A DNA stretch of 64,000 bases from Mycolicibacterium nivoides (lineage in GTDB: Bacteria > Actinomycetota > Actinomycetes > Mycobacteriales > Mycobacteriaceae), in contig NZ_CP034072.1 of NCBI RefSeq assembly GCF_003855255.1, positions 3,818,145 to 3,882,144 on the forward strand. The letters run 5' to 3'. The position numbers were made by a program, and so were the translations under genes. Under the pieces are notes generated by a model. It did not search any database. It saw only the letters and a program-made list of their open reading frames with translations, and was not told where the DNA came from. Below are positions 34,683-45,384 of this stretch, one piece after another. Position 1 is the stretch's first letter. Each line of letters begins with the position of its first letter.

Positions 34683-35458
34683 GCCTTGTACTCCCCGCAG
34701 TTCACATCAAGTGCCTGACCCGTGATGCCGCTAGACAGGTCGCTGGCCATGAACAGGATGGCCGAGGCCACCTCGTCCTCGGTCGGCAGACGCTTGAGGT
34801 CGGACGAGGCCGCCGTCGCCTTGTAGATCTCCTCGACGGTGGTGCCGTGCTTGCCGGCCTGATGGGCGAAGTAGCTCTCCAGCGTGCCGCCCCAGATATA
34901 GCCGGGCAGAACGGAGTTCACCCGGATGCCCTGGTCGCCGAGCTCGGTTGCCAGGGTCTGCGACATGGCCAGCAGCGCCGACTTGGCCATCTTGTAGGCA
35001 CCGTACTTGGCCTGCGAGTGCCGGACCACCATGGAGTTCACGTTGACGACGGAACCCTTGCTCTGGGCCAGGGCCGGGGTGAAGGCCTGCACCATCCGCA
35101 GCGCACCGAACACCGTGAGCTCGATGGCGTCGCGCATGTGCTCGAAAGTGGTGTTGGCGAAGGGTTTCATCGACGGCACCCGGAACGCGTTGTTGATCAG
35201 GACGTCGACCTTGCCGTATGCCTCGATCGAGGCGTCGACGAGGTTGTTCACCTGGGCCTCGTCGGTGATGTCGGTTCCGACCGAGATCGCACGACGGCCG
35301 AGGTCGGTCACCTGCTTGGCCACCTCGTCGAGCCGCTCCACGGTGCGTGCGGCCAGCACCAGATCAGCGCCCGCCTCGGCACACCGTCGCGCCAGCGTGG
35401 TACCCAATGCCGGCCCGACACCGCTGATGACGACAACCTTGTTCTCCAGGAGAGCCAT
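34679..35458 (-). CDS. Rv3530c homologue, short-chain dehydrogenase
   Basis: A 259-residue classical SDR with cofactor loop SGVGPALGTT at 12-21, INNAF at 88-92, Ser142, and Tyr155-x3-Lys159 (YKMAK). The GVGPALG variant of the TGxxxGxG loop is as in Rv3530c. It lies between Rv3531c and Rv3529c homologues, overlapping the latter by 4 bp and beginning 3 bp after the former, so the three are co-translated. It probably oxidises a hydroxyl of a steroid intermediate; the exact step is unassigned. Confidence 0.88.
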   Translation of the reverse strand: MALLENKVVVISGVGPALGTTLARRCAEAGADLVLAARTVERLDEVAKQVTDLGRRAISVGTDITDEAQVNNLVDASIEAYGKVDVLINNAFRVPSMKPFANTTFEHMRDAIELTVFGALRMVQAFTPALAQSKGSVVNVNSMVVRHSQAKYGAYKMAKSALLAMSQTLATELGDQGIRVNSVLPGYIWGGTLESYFAHQAGKHGTTVEEIYKATAASSDLKRLPTEDEVASAILFMASDLSSGITGQALDVNCGEYKA

Positions 35459-35461
35459 GCG

Positions 35462-36595
35462 CTAACCCACCATCCTTTCGCCGATTTGCTTTTGACGCAG
35501 TGCGATTCGCTCGCGCCAGTCTTGTTCTGAGATCTTGTTGGAGTCGTAGTGGGGCAACACCGAGGCGATCTGGTCGACGTCGACGATCTCGATGCTCGGG
35601 CCGTCGGCTTCGGTGAGCTCGCGCGACACCCGCTGCCACCGGAACTGCAGGTAACCCTTGGTATGCCCGAGCGTCTCGCACCAGTTGGTGACGCCAGGAT
35701 TGGCGTCGGACACGACGATGCGGATCTTGCCATCCGGATCGACCTGGGCCTGTGTGCCGTTCAGCGAGGTCTGGTGGTTGATGTAGTCCAGCGAGATGTA
35801 CCAGAGGCTGCCCAGCTGGAAGCCGAGGTAGGGTGCGTCGCTGACCGGAAGGGTGATGACGATCGCCTGATCGGGCGACAGGTCGTAGTGTCCGACCGAT
35901 GAATACTGGGTGGCCAGTCCGCCCGGCGTCAACCGCGGCGCGGTCAGCGTGTTGACGGGCAGGTTGTCGTAGAACCACTTCGGGAACTGCAGCCAGGTCT
36001 TGACGCGCTGCACGAGTTGCTTGCCCGCAGTGGCGTAACGCTTCTCGATCAGTTCCTTGGTCAGCGGTGCCGGGGCCGTCCCCGCGGTGTCGGTGCGCGC
36101 GATCGCGAAAGACCCGCGCTGGGCCGCCCAGTCGTTGTACACCTCGCGGATCACCAGTTGCGACGGCGTAGCCGGGGTGAACCGCCACTCGAAGGTGCCG
36201 TCGGCGGCGATGTCGAGCTTTCGATCGTCGAACGCGGTTTCACTGTCGGGCACGTTGTCGTCGGTGTACTCACCGCCGAGGAGCTGGAAGCTCACGTCTG
36301 TGGTGGTGCCACGGCGTCCGGTGACCACGTACTCGTGGCCGGGCTGGACCCGAGTGCCGAAGTACATGGTGTCAGGGTTGTCCAGACCCATCTTGGTGAA
36401 CGGCCCGGTGCCGCTGTGCAGGAACGGATGGTCGCGGTCGTAGTCGAACGCGACGTGGGTGCAGGCCGCGATACACCCGGCCAGGTATTGCAGGCCCTCG
36501 AGGAGATCGGCCTCGGATTCGATGAAGGCGGCCTCGGTCACCAGGCGTTCAGCTTCGGCTATGGCCTCGACCAGTGGTTGTGAGTACATCAGCAT
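35462..36595 (-). CDS. Rv3531c homologue, conserved hypothetical with DUF1214-like C-terminus
   Basis: A 377-residue soluble protein (Rv3531c is about the same length). An N-terminal helical part (EAERLVTEAAFIESEADLLEGLQYLAG) is followed by a beta-rich region (YVVTGRRGTTTDVSFQLLGG). The C-terminal part, with TLPVSDAPYLGFQLGSLWYISLDY and IRIVVSDANPGVTNWCETLG, resembles the DUF1214 fold. It has no known catalytic motif. It is the first gene of the KstR-controlled leftward operon; an ATG at 36589 is an alternative start. A perfect 18 bp palindrome lies 10 bp upstream of its start and a KstR box 54 bp upstream. Confidence 0.83.
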   Translation of the reverse strand: MLMYSQPLVEAIAEAERLVTEAAFIESEADLLEGLQYLAGCIAACTHVAFDYDRDHPFLHSGTGPFTKMGLDNPDTMYFGTRVQPGHEYVVTGRRGTTTDVSFQLLGGEYTDDNVPDSETAFDDRKLDIAADGTFEWRFTPATPSQLVIREVYNDWAAQRGSFAIARTDTAGTAPAPLTKELIEKRYATAGKQLVQRVKTWLQFPKWFYDNLPVNTLTAPRLTPGGLATQYSSVGHYDLSPDQAIVITLPVSDAPYLGFQLGSLWYISLDYINHQTSLNGTQAQVDPDGKIRIVVSDANPGVTNWCETLGHTKGYLQFRWQRVSRELTEADGPSIEIVDVDQIASVLPHYDSNKISEQDWRERIALRQKQIGERMVG

Positions 36596-36604
36596 CTGCT
36601 CTCT

Positions 36605-36622
36605 TGGTCCAATATTGGACCA
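36605..36622. promoter_or_regulatory. Perfect 18 bp palindrome, candidate IclR operator
   Basis: TGGTCCAATATTGGACCA is fully self-complementary. It lies in the 103 bp gap between the divergent Rv3531c homologue and the IclR-family gene, 10 bp from the former start, where binding would block that promoter. It is distinct from the KstR box at 36649-36662. Confidence 0.7.
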
Positions 36623-36648
36623 CAGTGGTAGAGTTTCCTACCTGACAC

Positions 36649-36662
36649 TAGAACGCGTTCCA
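36649..36662. promoter_or_regulatory. KstR operator before the Rv3531c operon
   Basis: TAGAACGCGTTCCA fits the KstR consensus with one asymmetric base. It lies 54 bp before the Rv3531c homologue and 37 bp before the IclR gene, so KstR may act on both. Confidence 0.85.
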
Positions 36663-36698
36663 ATTCGAGTCAACGCCCGATTGCCGCCAGGAGGACGG

Positions 36699-37616
36699 AT
36701 GTCAGATGCCGAATCGGCCGGCCGTGCTTCACCACCCACGGCCCGGGTGGTGGCCATTCTGGATTTCCTGTCTCGCCATCCGCAGGAGCGGTTCGGGCTC
36801 TCCGAGCTCACCCGCCGGGTCGGACTGAGCAAGCCGACCTGCCTGGGGATCCTGAGCACGCTCACCGAATCCGGCTATCTGGTGTGCGAAACGGGGGACA
36901 ACAGCCGGGACAAGTCGTACCGCCTCGGCCCGGCGCTCATCTCACTCGGCCAGATGGCCCAGGAGTCGATGCGCGTCAACCCGGCGGCACGGGCGGAATT
37001 GCGCGCGCTGTCAGCCGCTTTCGACACCTCAGCGGGACTGACCGCCGTCGTCGACGACCGGATCACTGTGCTGGAGCTGATCGGTCCACCGGGCCGGGAT
37101 CCCGGGGTGAGGGTCGGGCAGAGCTATCCGTTCGCACCACCGGTAGGACTGATGTTCGTCCTGTGGGACGACGACGCGCTGCGCGCCTGGCTGGCCAAGG
37201 TCCCGACCATTCCGCTGCGCACCGAGTCCGCCCGTTTGCACCGGGTGATCGAAAGCTGCCGTGCCGACGGGTATCTGGTGGAACGACTGACCCCCGGAGG
37301 CCGCAGGCTCTATGCACTGATGGCGGGGATGTCGACCAATCTGCCCGACGAACTGCGTGCGCTGCTGAGTGAGTTGGTGTCCGATATCGGCGAGCGGGTG
37401 TATCTGCGTGACGAGGGACCGGCCGGCCGAAAGCCACATGACATCAGCGTGATCTCCGCGCCGGTGTTCGACCACTACCAGCGCCAGGTCATGGCGGTCT
37501 CACTGCACATCGGAACGGCATTGACGGACAAGGAGATCAGCGATCGGGCGCGTGCGCTGGTGGCCACGGCCGACGCGCTGACCAAACAGCTCGGCGGAAC
37601 CAAGCCGACGTACTGA
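36699..37616 (+). CDS. IclR-family transcriptional regulator
   Basis: A 305-residue regulator. The N-terminal winged HTH (ARVVAILDFLSRHPQERFGLSELTRRVGLSKPTCLGILSTL, about 16-55) leads into an IclR effector domain (YRLGPALISLG, LRALSAAFDTSAGLTAVVDDRI, VSLHIGTALTDKEI near the end). The ATG at 36699 follows GGAGGA; upstream open frame covers the divergent gene. It is divergent from the Rv3531c operon with both a KstR box and a separate palindrome between them. It is therefore a candidate second regulator of this sterol operon. The effector is unknown. Confidence 0.87.
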   Translation: MSDAESAGRASPPTARVVAILDFLSRHPQERFGLSELTRRVGLSKPTCLGILSTLTESGYLVCETGDNSRDKSYRLGPALISLGQMAQESMRVNPAARAELRALSAAFDTSAGLTAVVDDRITVLELIGPPGRDPGVRVGQSYPFAPPVGLMFVLWDDDALRAWLAKVPTIPLRTESARLHRVIESCRADGYLVERLTPGGRRLYALMAGMSTNLPDELRALLSELVSDIGERVYLRDEGPAGRKPHDISVISAPVFDHYQRQVMAVSLHIGTALTDKEISDRARALVATADALTKQLGGTKPTY

Positions 37617-37627
37617 CGGCGCTGCGC

Positions 37628-37951
37628 TCAGAAGTTGTTACAGGTGTCGAAAACCGCCTGCAGCAACCCGAGGTACGGCTGGTTGGCCGGTTGAGCGGCG
37701 ATCCCCTCGGCCATGCGTTGTCGTTGATCCCGCCCGGAGCCCAGGAACTGACGCAGCACGTCCTGGACGGCGGGCGACGCCCCGGCCATGGGGCTCTGCG
37801 CGTTCAGGGCCCCCATCACCTGTGGATAGCTACAGGTGGTGTTGACGGCCGAGTCCAGTCTGGGGTCCGCGGATGCGACACCCGCGCCGGCGGTCAACAA
37901 CACCGCCAGACCGCCCACTGCGACAGCCAGTTTGACCGACGATTGCTTCAT
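37628..37951 (-). CDS. Secreted hemophore-related protein
   Basis: A 107-residue exported protein with a signal peptide (KLAVAVGGLAVLLTAGAGVASA, cleavage near 28) and a mature domain of about 79 residues. Cys40 and Cys104 can form the single disulfide seen in the mycobacterial hemophore-like family. NTTCSYPQVMGALN and LRQFLGSGRDQRQRMAEGI fit that family. The family includes the heme-binding Rv0203, but heme ligands are not certain here. It lies downstream of the mmpL genes on the same strand with a 136 bp gap, which may or may not be read through. Confidence 0.78.
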   Translation of the reverse strand: MKQSSVKLAVAVGGLAVLLTAGAGVASADPRLDSAVNTTCSYPQVMGALNAQSPMAGASPAVQDVLRQFLGSGRDQRQRMAEGIAAQPANQPYLGLLQAVFDTCNNF

Positions 37952-38087
37952 GATGTGTAGACCTCCTCCCCCGATTTTCGGACTCTAACGCGCAAAGCAT
38001 GATCACTTCCGGGTTTTCGCAATTTGCTGCGCTGGATCCGGGGCAGGTTTTTGCCCTGGAAAGCGGTTTGCGGCCGACGCGCGAGCG

Positions 38088-40952
38088 TCAGGGCTCGTCT
38101 GGACGCAACAGCAGGGACCGGACCACCGTCCGAGGAGCCGTGTCGCGCAACAGCATGCTGGCCGGCCGCTGGCGGACCTGTTGCGGCCACCAGAACCAGC
38201 GACCCAGCAGCGCGGCGATGGACGGCGTCATGAGGGCGCGGACAACGAGAGTGTCCAACAGCAGACCGATACCGATCGTGGAACCCACCTGGCCGATGAT
38301 GCGCAGATCGCTTGCGACCATCGACATCATGGTGAACGCGAACACCAGACCCGCGGCGGTTACGACCTTTCCGCTGCCGCCCATGGCCCGGATGATGCCG
38401 GTGTTGATCCCCGCCCCGATCTCCTCCTTCATCCGGGACACCAGCAGGAGGTTGTAGTCGGAACCGACGGCAAGGAGAACGATCACCGACATCGCGAGCA
38501 CGAGCCAATGCAGATTTATGCCGAGGATGTGCTGCCAGATGAGCACTGACAGTCCGAACGCCGCGCCGAGTGACAGCGCCACGGTGCCGACGATGACCAG
38601 GGCGGCGATCAGGCTTCGCGTGACCATCAGCATGATGACAAAGATCAGGCAGAGCGCGGCAACCCCCGCGATCAACAGATCGTATGTCGATCCGTCACGC
38701 ATGTCCTTGAACGTCGGGGCGGTACCGGTCAGGTAGATCTTGGCGCTCTCCAGGGGAGTCAATTTGAGCGCCTCTTCGGCCGCCCTGTGCACCGCGTCGA
38801 CCCGCGCAATGCCTTCGGGCGTCGCGGGATCCCCGCGGTGCGAAATGATGAAACGGACCGACTTCCCATCCGGGGAGAAGAACAGATTCATCGCCCGTTT
38901 GAAGTCCTTGTTCTCCAGAACTTCGGGCGGAAGGTAGAACGAGTCATCGTTTCGCGCCGCGTCGAACGCCTGACCCATCGCGGTGGCGTCCTCGCTCACC
39001 TCGTCCATCATGGCGATCGAACCCGCCATGGTGCTGTGCATGGTGAGGATGGCGGCCCGCATTGCCTTCATGCTGTCGATCATCTTCGGGAACTGGGCGA
39101 TCATCTGGGGCATGAGCACATCGAGCCGATCGGTCTCCTTGCTGAGCTCGAATACTCCCTCGGAAACCGCATCGACGCCGTCGAGTGCGTCGAACAGTGA
39201 TCTTGTCGACCAGCAGAACGGAATATCGAAGCAGTGCGGCTCCCAGTAGAAATAGTTGCGAATGGGCCGGAAGAAATCGTCGAAATCAGCAATATGGTCG
39301 CGCAACTCATCGGTGACTTCCGCCAATTCACGCGTGTCCTGCGTCATCAGATGAGTCGTGTTGATCATTTTCAGGCCCACACCGTAAATCCGCTGCGTGA
39401 TATTGATCATCGTGGTCATATCGTCGGCCTGCTTCAACAGGTCCTTCATGCGATTCTTCTGGAACGGCATGACCTGTTCCTGATTGGCATTCTGCAAGCT
39501 GAGCAGGAACGGTATCGAGGTCCGATCGATGGGGTTGCCCTCGGGCCGAGTTATCGCCTGCACCCGGGATATGCCCGGCACGGCGAAGATCGCCTTGGCC
39601 ACCTTGTTCAATATCAGTAGGTCTGCCGGGGTACGCATATCGTGGTCGGACTCGAGCATGAGGACGTCGGGAGTCATGCGGGACTGCGGAAAGTGCCTCT
39701 CGGCAGCCGCATATCCGACATTGCCGGGAATGTCGGCAGGCACATAAAGGCGGTCGTTGTAGCTGGTCTGATAGGCCGGTAGCGCCAACAAACCGATGAG
39801 CGCGATGACACTGGCCGTGACGAGGATGGGTGCCGGCCATCGGACGATCGCCGTCGCCAACCGCCGCCACCGCCGGACGATGATCTTGCGCTTGGGCTCG
39901 AACAGCCCGAACCGACCGCCGACCACTAGCGCGGCCGGAACAAGCGTCAGCGCGACCGCGACCGCGACGACCATTGCCACGGCAGTGGGAACGCCCATCG
40001 TCTGGAAATACGGCAGTCGAGCGAAACTCAGACAGAAGATCGCCCCGGCGATGGTCATACCGGAACCCAGAACCACCTTGGCCACACTTCGATACGTGGT
40101 GTAGAAAGCGGTGTCCCGGTCCTCACCCGCCTGACGCGCCTCCTGATAGCGCCCGAGGAAAAATATGCCGTAGTCGGTTCCTACCGCGATCCCCAGCGAT
40201 ACCAGCAAGTTGACCGCGAATGTCGACAGCCCGATGACCTGATGTTCACCGAGCAGCGCGACCACTCCACGGGCAGCCTGAACCTGTATCCCGACCATCA
40301 GCAGAAGCAGCACCGCGGTGACGATCGAACGGTAGACGAGGAGCAGCATCGTCAAGATCACCACGAGCGACACCACGGTGATCTTGATGATGGACTTGTC
40401 TCCGGCGTGGTTCATGTCCGAAACCAACGGCGCGGGGCCCGTGACGTAGGCCTTCAGCCCGGGGGGCGGCGGCGTCCGATCCACGATTCCCCGGACTGCT
40501 TCCACGGACTCGTTCGCCAGCGATTCGCCTTGGTTACCAGCCAGATTCAGCTGAACATAGACAGCTTTGTCGTCGGCGCTCTGGACTGCGGGCGCCGTGA
40601 GCGGATCACCCCAGTAATCCTGCACGTGCTGCACATGACGGGTGTCGGCGTTCAACTGCCGGATCAGATCGCTGTAATAGCGGTGCGCTTCATCCCCGAG
40701 AGGTTGGTCGCTCTCCAGGACGATCATTGCCACACTGTCGGAATCGGATTCGCCGAAGCTCCTGCCCATGCGCTGCGCCGCCTGGAACGACGGGGCGTCT
40801 TGGGGAACCAGCGAGACCGAATACTGCCGTCCCACATGTTCGAGCGAGGGGACGGCGAAAGTCAGTAACGCGACGATCACGAGCCAGCCGAGGATGATCG
40901 GCACCGCCAGGCGGTGGATCATCCGCGCAATGAACGGTGGACGGTCGTTCAC
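38088..40952 (-). CDS. MmpL-family RND lipid transporter (second copy, MmpL4b-like)
   Basis: A 954-residue MmpL transporter. It has an N-terminal TM ([15 protein letters not shown]), a periplasmic porter domain, a TM block with [17 protein letters not shown], a second periplasmic domain (Cys pair in [11 protein letters not shown]), and a second TM block with [15 protein letters not shown]. The two Asp-Tyr pairs are the proton-relay residues of the family. GTG 40952 lies 5 bp after the upstream mmpL. The longer open frame to 41522 is antisense-like noise inside that gene. Tandem mmpL genes behind mmpS resemble the mmpS4-mmpL4a-mmpL4b export genes of glycopeptidolipid loci. Confidence 0.92.
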   Translation of the reverse strand: MNDRPPFIARMIHRLAVPIILGWLVIVALLTFAVPSLEHVGRQYSVSLVPQDAPSFQAAQRMGRSFGESDSDSVAMIVLESDQPLGDEAHRYYSDLIRQLNADTRHVQHVQDYWGDPLTAPAVQSADDKAVYVQLNLAGNQGESLANESVEAVRGIVDRTPPPPGLKAYVTGPAPLVSDMNHAGDKSIIKITVVSLVVILTMLLLVYRSIVTAVLLLLMVGIQVQAARGVVALLGEHQVIGLSTFAVNLLVSLGIAVGTDYGIFFLGRYQEARQAGEDRDTAFYTTYRSVAKVVLGSGMTIAGAIFCLSFARLPYFQTMGVPTAVAMVVAVAVALTLVPAALVVGGRFGLFEPKRKIIVRRWRRLATAIVRWPAPILVTASVIALIGLLALPAYQTSYNDRLYVPADIPGNVGYAAAERHFPQSRMTPDVLMLESDHDMRTPADLLILNKVAKAIFAVPGISRVQAITRPEGNPIDRTSIPFLLSLQNANQEQVMPFQKNRMKDLLKQADDMTTMINITQRIYGVGLKMINTTHLMTQDTRELAEVTDELRDHIADFDDFFRPIRNYFYWEPHCFDIPFCWSTRSLFDALDGVDAVSEGVFELSKETDRLDVLMPQMIAQFPKMIDSMKAMRAAILTMHSTMAGSIAMMDEVSEDATAMGQAFDAARNDDSFYLPPEVLENKDFKRAMNLFFSPDGKSVRFIISHRGDPATPEGIARVDAVHRAAEEALKLTPLESAKIYLTGTAPTFKDMRDGSTYDLLIAGVAALCLIFVIMLMVTRSLIAALVIVGTVALSLGAAFGLSVLIWQHILGINLHWLVLAMSVIVLLAVGSDYNLLLVSRMKEEIGAGINTGIIRAMGGSGKVVTAAGLVFAFTMMSMVASDLRIIGQVGSTIGIGLLLDTLVVRALMTPSIAALLGRWFWWPQQVRQRPASMLLRDTAPRTVVRSLLLRPDEP

Positions 40953-40957
40953 CGCGG

Positions 40958-43840
40958 TCAGCGTTCGTCGGGTTTCAGCAACAGCGAACGGACCAGTGGG
41001 CGAGGGCCGGTGGGCCGCAGCAGCGCGCTGGCGGGCCTCTGGCGAACGTGCAGCGGCCACCAGAACCACCGGCCCAGCAGGGCGGCGATGGACGGCGTCA
41101 TGAGTGCGCGCACGATCAGGGTGTCGAACAGGAGGCCGATGCCGATCGTGGAACCGACCTGACCGATGGTGCGCACATCGCTGGCCAACAGCGCGAACAT
41201 CGTCGAGGCGAACACCAGACCCGCTGCCGTCACCACCTTTCCGCTGCCGGCCATGGCGCGGATGATGCCGGTGTTGATACCCGCGCTGATTTCCTCCTTC
41301 ATCCGGGACACCAGCAGCAGGTTGTAGTCGGAACCGACCGCCAGAAGAATGATCAGGGCGATGGCGAGCACGATCCAGTTCAACTGGATTCCGAGAATGT
41401 GCTGCCAGATGAGCACCGAAAGCCCGAACGCCGCCCCGAGCGACAGGGCGACGGTCCCCACGATGACCATGGCCGCGACCAGGCTCCTGATCATGATGAG
41501 CATGATGATGAAGATCAGGCACAGCGCGGCTATTCCGGCGATCATCAGGTCATAGGTCGACCCGTCCACCTGATCTTTCGCCATCGCCGAGCTGCCGGTG
41601 AGGTACAGCCTGGCGTTTTCCAATGGCGTTCCCTTGAGGGCCTCCTCTGCCGCCGTCCTGATCGGATTGACCCGCGCAATGCCTTCGGGTGTCGCGGGAT
41701 CTCCTCGCTGGGAGATCAGCAGGCGCGCGGTTTTCCCGTCCGGCGACAAGAACACGTCCATGACCCGCTTGAAGTCGGCGTTCTTGAAAACAGCGGGAGG
41801 GATGTAGAAGGAATCGTCGTTCTGGGCGTCGTCGAAGGCTCTACCCATAGCGGTTGCACCATCGGACATCTCATCCATCTGCGCGAGGATTCCTGCCATG
41901 GTGCTGCGCATCGACAGCATCATGGTCCGCGTGCTCTGCATTGTCGCGATCATGGCTGGGAACTGGGCGATCATCTGCGGCAGCAACAGATTGAGTTGAT
42001 CGAGGTTTCCGATCAGCCGATGCATTGTCACGGTGAGCTTGTCGACACCGTCAAGCGCCTCGAAAAGGGACTTTATCGACCAGCACAGCGGGATGTTGTA
42101 GCAGTGCGGTTCCCAGTACAGGTAGTTGCGGACCGGCCGCCAGAAGTCATCGAAGTCCGCCATGTGGTCCCGCAACTCGAGCGTGACGTCTTCCAGGTCG
42201 TGCGTCTTGCTGACCACGTTGTTGGTCGCGACAGCGAGTTGCTGCATCAACTCGAACATGCGCTGCATCACGGCGATGGTTTTCGAGATTTCGTCGGCCT
42301 GGGTGAGCAGATCATTCATCCGGGCCTTCTGAAACGGCAGAAGCTGCAGCTGGCCCGCGTTCGAGGCACTGATGATGAACGGAATCGTGGTGTGCTTGAG
42401 GGGAATCCCCTCGGGCCGGGTCGCCGACTGCACCCGGGAAACCCCGGGAACGGACAGCACACCTTTGGCGAGCTTGTTCAGAATCAGGAAGTCCGCCGGG
42501 TTACGCATATCGTGGTCGGCCTCGACCAACAACACGTCGGGCGACGCCATCAGCGACTGAGTGAAATGCCGTGCGGCAGCGTCGTACCCGGCATTGGCAG
42601 GAATGTCTTTGGGCAGATACTGCTGGTCGTTGTAGCCGGGCTGGTACGCAGGCAGTGCCAACAGGCCGATCAGCGATACAGCACAGGCCGCCACGAGGAT
42701 TGGTGCGGGCCAGCGAACGATCGCCGTGCCGATCCGGCGCCACCGACGGACGCTGATCTTGCGTTTGGGTTCGAACAATTTGAATCGGCTGCCCAGCGCC
42801 AGGACGGCCGGGATCAGCGTCAGTGCCACCGCAACCGCCACCACCATGCCCAGGGCGCACGGGATACCCAGGGTCCGGAAGTAGGGCAGGCGGGTGAAGC
42901 TGAGGCAGAAGACCGCGCCGGCGATGGTCAATCCCGATGCCAGCACCACCTTGCCGACGCTGCGATACGTGGTGTAGAAGGCGGTTTCCCGATCTTCAGC
43001 CGCCTGACGTGCCTCTTGATAGCGCCCGACGAAAAAGATGCCGTAGTCGGTGCCCGCCGCGATACCGAGGGTCACCAGAAGATTGACGGCATAGGTGGAC
43101 AGGCCGATGAAGCCCTGATCGCCGAGGAGCGCGACGACCCCTCGCGCCACCTGTAATTGGATTCCCACCAGGAGAAGCAGGATCACCGCCGTGAAGATCG
43201 AGCGGAAGAAGAACAGGAGCATCGCCAGGATGACCGCGAGGCTCAGGCCCGTCACCAGTAGGACGGTTCGGTTGCCGCTCGCGCTCAGATCGGCGACTAT
43301 CGCCGCCGGACCGGTGACATAGGCTTTGACGCCCGGGGGTGGCGAACTCCGGTCGACGATGCCCCGGACTGCTTCCAGGGACTCGTTCGACAGTGCTTGG
43401 CCCAGGTCACCCGCCAGCCCCATCTGGACGTACACAGCCTTGTTGTCGGCGCTTTCCGCTGCGCCTGCGGTGAGCGGATCCCCCCAGAAATCCTGCACGT
43501 GCTGCACATGCGCCGGGTCCGCCTTCAGCTGACGGACCAAATCGTTGTAATACCGGTGTGCCTCGTCACCGAGGGGTTGGTCACCCTCCAGGACGATGAT
43601 CGCCACGCTGTTCGACGTCGCTTCGCCGAAGTTCACACCCATACGCTGGATCGCCTCGAACGAAGGCGCATCGTTGGGGATCAGTGATACGGAGTGCTCT
43701 TTCTCCACCTGCTCCAGCGGGGGGACGACCGCGCTCAGGACATAGGCGATCACCAACCAGCCGATGATGATCGGCACCGCCAGCAGGCGGATCATCCGCG
43801 CGATGAACGGCGGCTTGGCGGTGGTTGCCTGGTTACTCAT
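40958..43840 (-). CDS. MmpL-family RND lipid transporter (first copy, MmpL4a-like)
   Basis: A 960-residue MmpL protein closely related to its downstream neighbour along its length. [17 protein letters not shown] and [15 protein letters not shown] carry the paired Asp-Tyr relay residues. The Cys pair in [11 protein letters not shown] and the [20 protein letters not shown] segment are also shared. I use ATG 43840 ([11 protein letters not shown]), which overlaps the mmpS stop by 4 bp; six more residues could be read upstream. Expected to move a lipid or lipopeptide across the inner membrane, with MmpS as periplasmic partner. The local duplication implies a heteromeric or two-step exporter. Confidence 0.92.
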   Translation of the reverse strand: MSNQATTAKPPFIARMIRLLAVPIIIGWLVIAYVLSAVVPPLEQVEKEHSVSLIPNDAPSFEAIQRMGVNFGEATSNSVAIIVLEGDQPLGDEAHRYYNDLVRQLKADPAHVQHVQDFWGDPLTAGAAESADNKAVYVQMGLAGDLGQALSNESLEAVRGIVDRSSPPPGVKAYVTGPAAIVADLSASGNRTVLLVTGLSLAVILAMLLFFFRSIFTAVILLLLVGIQLQVARGVVALLGDQGFIGLSTYAVNLLVTLGIAAGTDYGIFFVGRYQEARQAAEDRETAFYTTYRSVGKVVLASGLTIAGAVFCLSFTRLPYFRTLGIPCALGMVVAVAVALTLIPAVLALGSRFKLFEPKRKISVRRWRRIGTAIVRWPAPILVAACAVSLIGLLALPAYQPGYNDQQYLPKDIPANAGYDAAARHFTQSLMASPDVLLVEADHDMRNPADFLILNKLAKGVLSVPGVSRVQSATRPEGIPLKHTTIPFIISASNAGQLQLLPFQKARMNDLLTQADEISKTIAVMQRMFELMQQLAVATNNVVSKTHDLEDVTLELRDHMADFDDFWRPVRNYLYWEPHCYNIPLCWSIKSLFEALDGVDKLTVTMHRLIGNLDQLNLLLPQMIAQFPAMIATMQSTRTMMLSMRSTMAGILAQMDEMSDGATAMGRAFDDAQNDDSFYIPPAVFKNADFKRVMDVFLSPDGKTARLLISQRGDPATPEGIARVNPIRTAAEEALKGTPLENARLYLTGSSAMAKDQVDGSTYDLMIAGIAALCLIFIIMLIMIRSLVAAMVIVGTVALSLGAAFGLSVLIWQHILGIQLNWIVLAIALIILLAVGSDYNLLLVSRMKEEISAGINTGIIRAMAGSGKVVTAAGLVFASTMFALLASDVRTIGQVGSTIGIGLLFDTLIVRALMTPSIAALLGRWFWWPLHVRQRPASALLRPTGPRPLVRSLLLKPDER

Positions 43841-44265
43841 GCTGCCTTCAGAAGGCAATAGGTGAACGCGCTTTCCCCGGTCTCCACCTTTTCCGACTTG
43901 ACCTCGTCATCCACGATGATGCGGCAGCCGATTCTGTTGCTGTCGCCCTGCGCAATGACGTTGACCATGGCCGTGGCCTCGGTCATCGGGAACTTCAACG
44001 ACCATGGCAGGCTCGCCCCTTCGACAAACCGCGGCTCTGCATCGACGTCGAAATAACTGATGTTGGCCACCGTCCCAGGCGGCCCGAACACCTCGTACAC
44101 CAGTTGTTTGGGGTCGTACGGCTTACGTTTCTCGAGCTCGGTGTCGGCGTACGCGGGGCGGGTCTGGGAGCCGAACACGCCGTGCAACCGCATGACGGTG
44201 AAGCCTCCGGCACCGAGGACGACCAATACCAGTAGCGGAATCCATAACCGCTTCAAAACCCCCAA
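43837..44265 (-). CDS. MmpS-family membrane accessory protein
   Basis: A 142-residue protein with one N-terminal TM helix ([21 protein letters not shown]) and the periplasmic MmpS beta-sandwich ([52 protein letters not shown]). Two Cys (in IGCRI and YCLLKAA) match the MmpS disulfide. I choose the TTG at 44265 because CAGGGGG precedes it by 7 bp and the TM then starts at the normal place; a TTG at 44256 is the alternative. It is translationally coupled to the first mmpL. Confidence 0.85.
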   Translation of the reverse strand: MGVLKRLWIPLLVLVVLGAGGFTVMRLHGVFGSQTRPAYADTELEKRKPYDPKQLVYEVFGPPGTVANISYFDVDAEPRFVEGASLPWSLKFPMTEATAMVNVIAQGDSNRIGCRIIVDDEVKSEKVETGESAFTYCLLKAA

Positions 44266-44560
44266 AGCACGAACCCCCTGAATCCGTGGCCTAGCCCGGG
44301 CAATCCATGTCGCGGGAACCAGCGATGCACATATTCCGCCCCCCATGCGATGCCGGCAACTCGAATGCGGTGCGCATCCCAGACCGGCCGTGAGGAGGGA
44401 TCACGGCATACACGCGGCACATCGAGCAGGACAATCCGAACCTGACCAGTAGAGCATTCAGGTGACCTCCCATATCTGCCCATTCCCAAGGTGATACGGG
44501 ATCGTAATGCATTTTGCGTGGTCTCCGACGCGGAACGGAATTTAACGCGGCTAACGGTTC
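44266..44560. other. Intergenic 295 bp upstream of mmpS
   Basis: No gene is supported here. The part from about 44490 to 44560 is more AT-rich than the flanks and could carry a leftward promoter for mmpS-mmpL-mmpL. I see no KstR box, RNA gene or strong hairpin. The open frame across it on the minus strand has no family features. Confidence 0.5.
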
Positions 44561-45361
44561 TCACGGCGCGGAATTACCATTGTTTGACTTTGCAAAGAAA
44601 TTCAAGATTGCCGAGTTCACCGCATTTGGCCGTTCCAGAAAGCCGAGGTGCCCGGCGTCAGCGATCTCGAGATAGCGCCCGTGCGGCAGCGCATCCGCCA
44701 CCTCCGCTCCGAGATGCGGCGGCATCACCAGGTCATCGGCGAATCCGATCACGAGAACCGGTGTGGTGATCGTCCGGTAGGCGGCCCGGCGGTCGTTCTG
44801 CGGGGCCACGCCATACTGAGCGCGGACCCCCGGTGTCAGCTTCGCGGGCCACCTGGTGAAAGTGTCGATCCAGTCCCGGACGGCAGCCTCGTTGTTCAAG
44901 GTCTTCGGTGAAAAGTTCTCCAGTAGGCGCAGTTTCGCCTCATATGTGGCGGGCAACTGGACATCGGCCCTGGCGAGGTCACGTTCGGCGGTACGGAAGA
45001 ACTCGCGCGTCAGATCGTGGCGCCCCCGGGTGGCCATGAGAGCGGCCTGGCTCACCAACCCGGGCCGGGACAGCATCAGTTCCTGTGCGATATATGAGCC
45101 CATCGAGACCGCCACCACCCGGACCGGTGCGATTTCGAGTCGCTCGAGCAACTGCGCCGTGTCGGCCACCATCGTTGCCGACGTGAAGCCGTCGGCATCC
45201 GCCGTAGCGCCGACACCCCTGTTGTCGAACGTGATGACCCGGTAGCCGGCGGCGCGAAATGCCGGAACCTGATAGAGATCCCAGGTGCGTCCGACGCCGC
45301 CCTGCCCGGCGATGAACAGAACAGGCTCACCGTCTCCACGGTCTTCGTAGGCCAGGTTCAC
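44561..45361 (-). CDS. Alpha/beta hydrolase
   Basis: A 266-residue alpha/beta hydrolase. VLFIAGQGGVGRTWDLY holds the oxyanion region, then YRVITFDNRGVGAT, the nucleophile elbow VSMGSY (Ser in GxSxG-like V-S-M-G-S), Asp in IGFADDLVMPP, and catalytic His in DAGHLGFLERP. The GTG at 45361 gives VNLAYEDRG behind GGTGGGAA; a longer frame overlaps the upstream gene. It lies 23 bp after the fatty-acyl-AMP ligase gene, so it is probably in the same operon. There it could act as an editing thioesterase or a tailoring esterase for the lipid product. Confidence 0.83.
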   Translation of the reverse strand: MNLAYEDRGDGEPVLFIAGQGGVGRTWDLYQVPAFRAAGYRVITFDNRGVGATADADGFTSATMVADTAQLLERLEIAPVRVVAVSMGSYIAQELMLSRPGLVSQAALMATRGRHDLTREFFRTAERDLARADVQLPATYEAKLRLLENFSPKTLNNEAAVRDWIDTFTRWPAKLTPGVRAQYGVAPQNDRRAAYRTITTPVLVIGFADDLVMPPHLGAEVADALPHGRYLEIADAGHLGFLERPNAVNSAILNFFAKSNNGNSAP

Positions 45362-45384
45362 TTCCCACCCGCCCGCACAGGTTG

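Noticed and set aside
40937..43156. 739-codon plus-strand frame opposite the first mmpL, and the extension of the second mmpL frame to 41522
   Set aside because: Both are shadows inside an MmpL gene with intact domains; compositions are low-complexity.
44253..44564. Small minus-strand frame upstream of mmpS
   Set aside because: It overlaps the mmpS start, has no family similarity I can see and no ribosome site.
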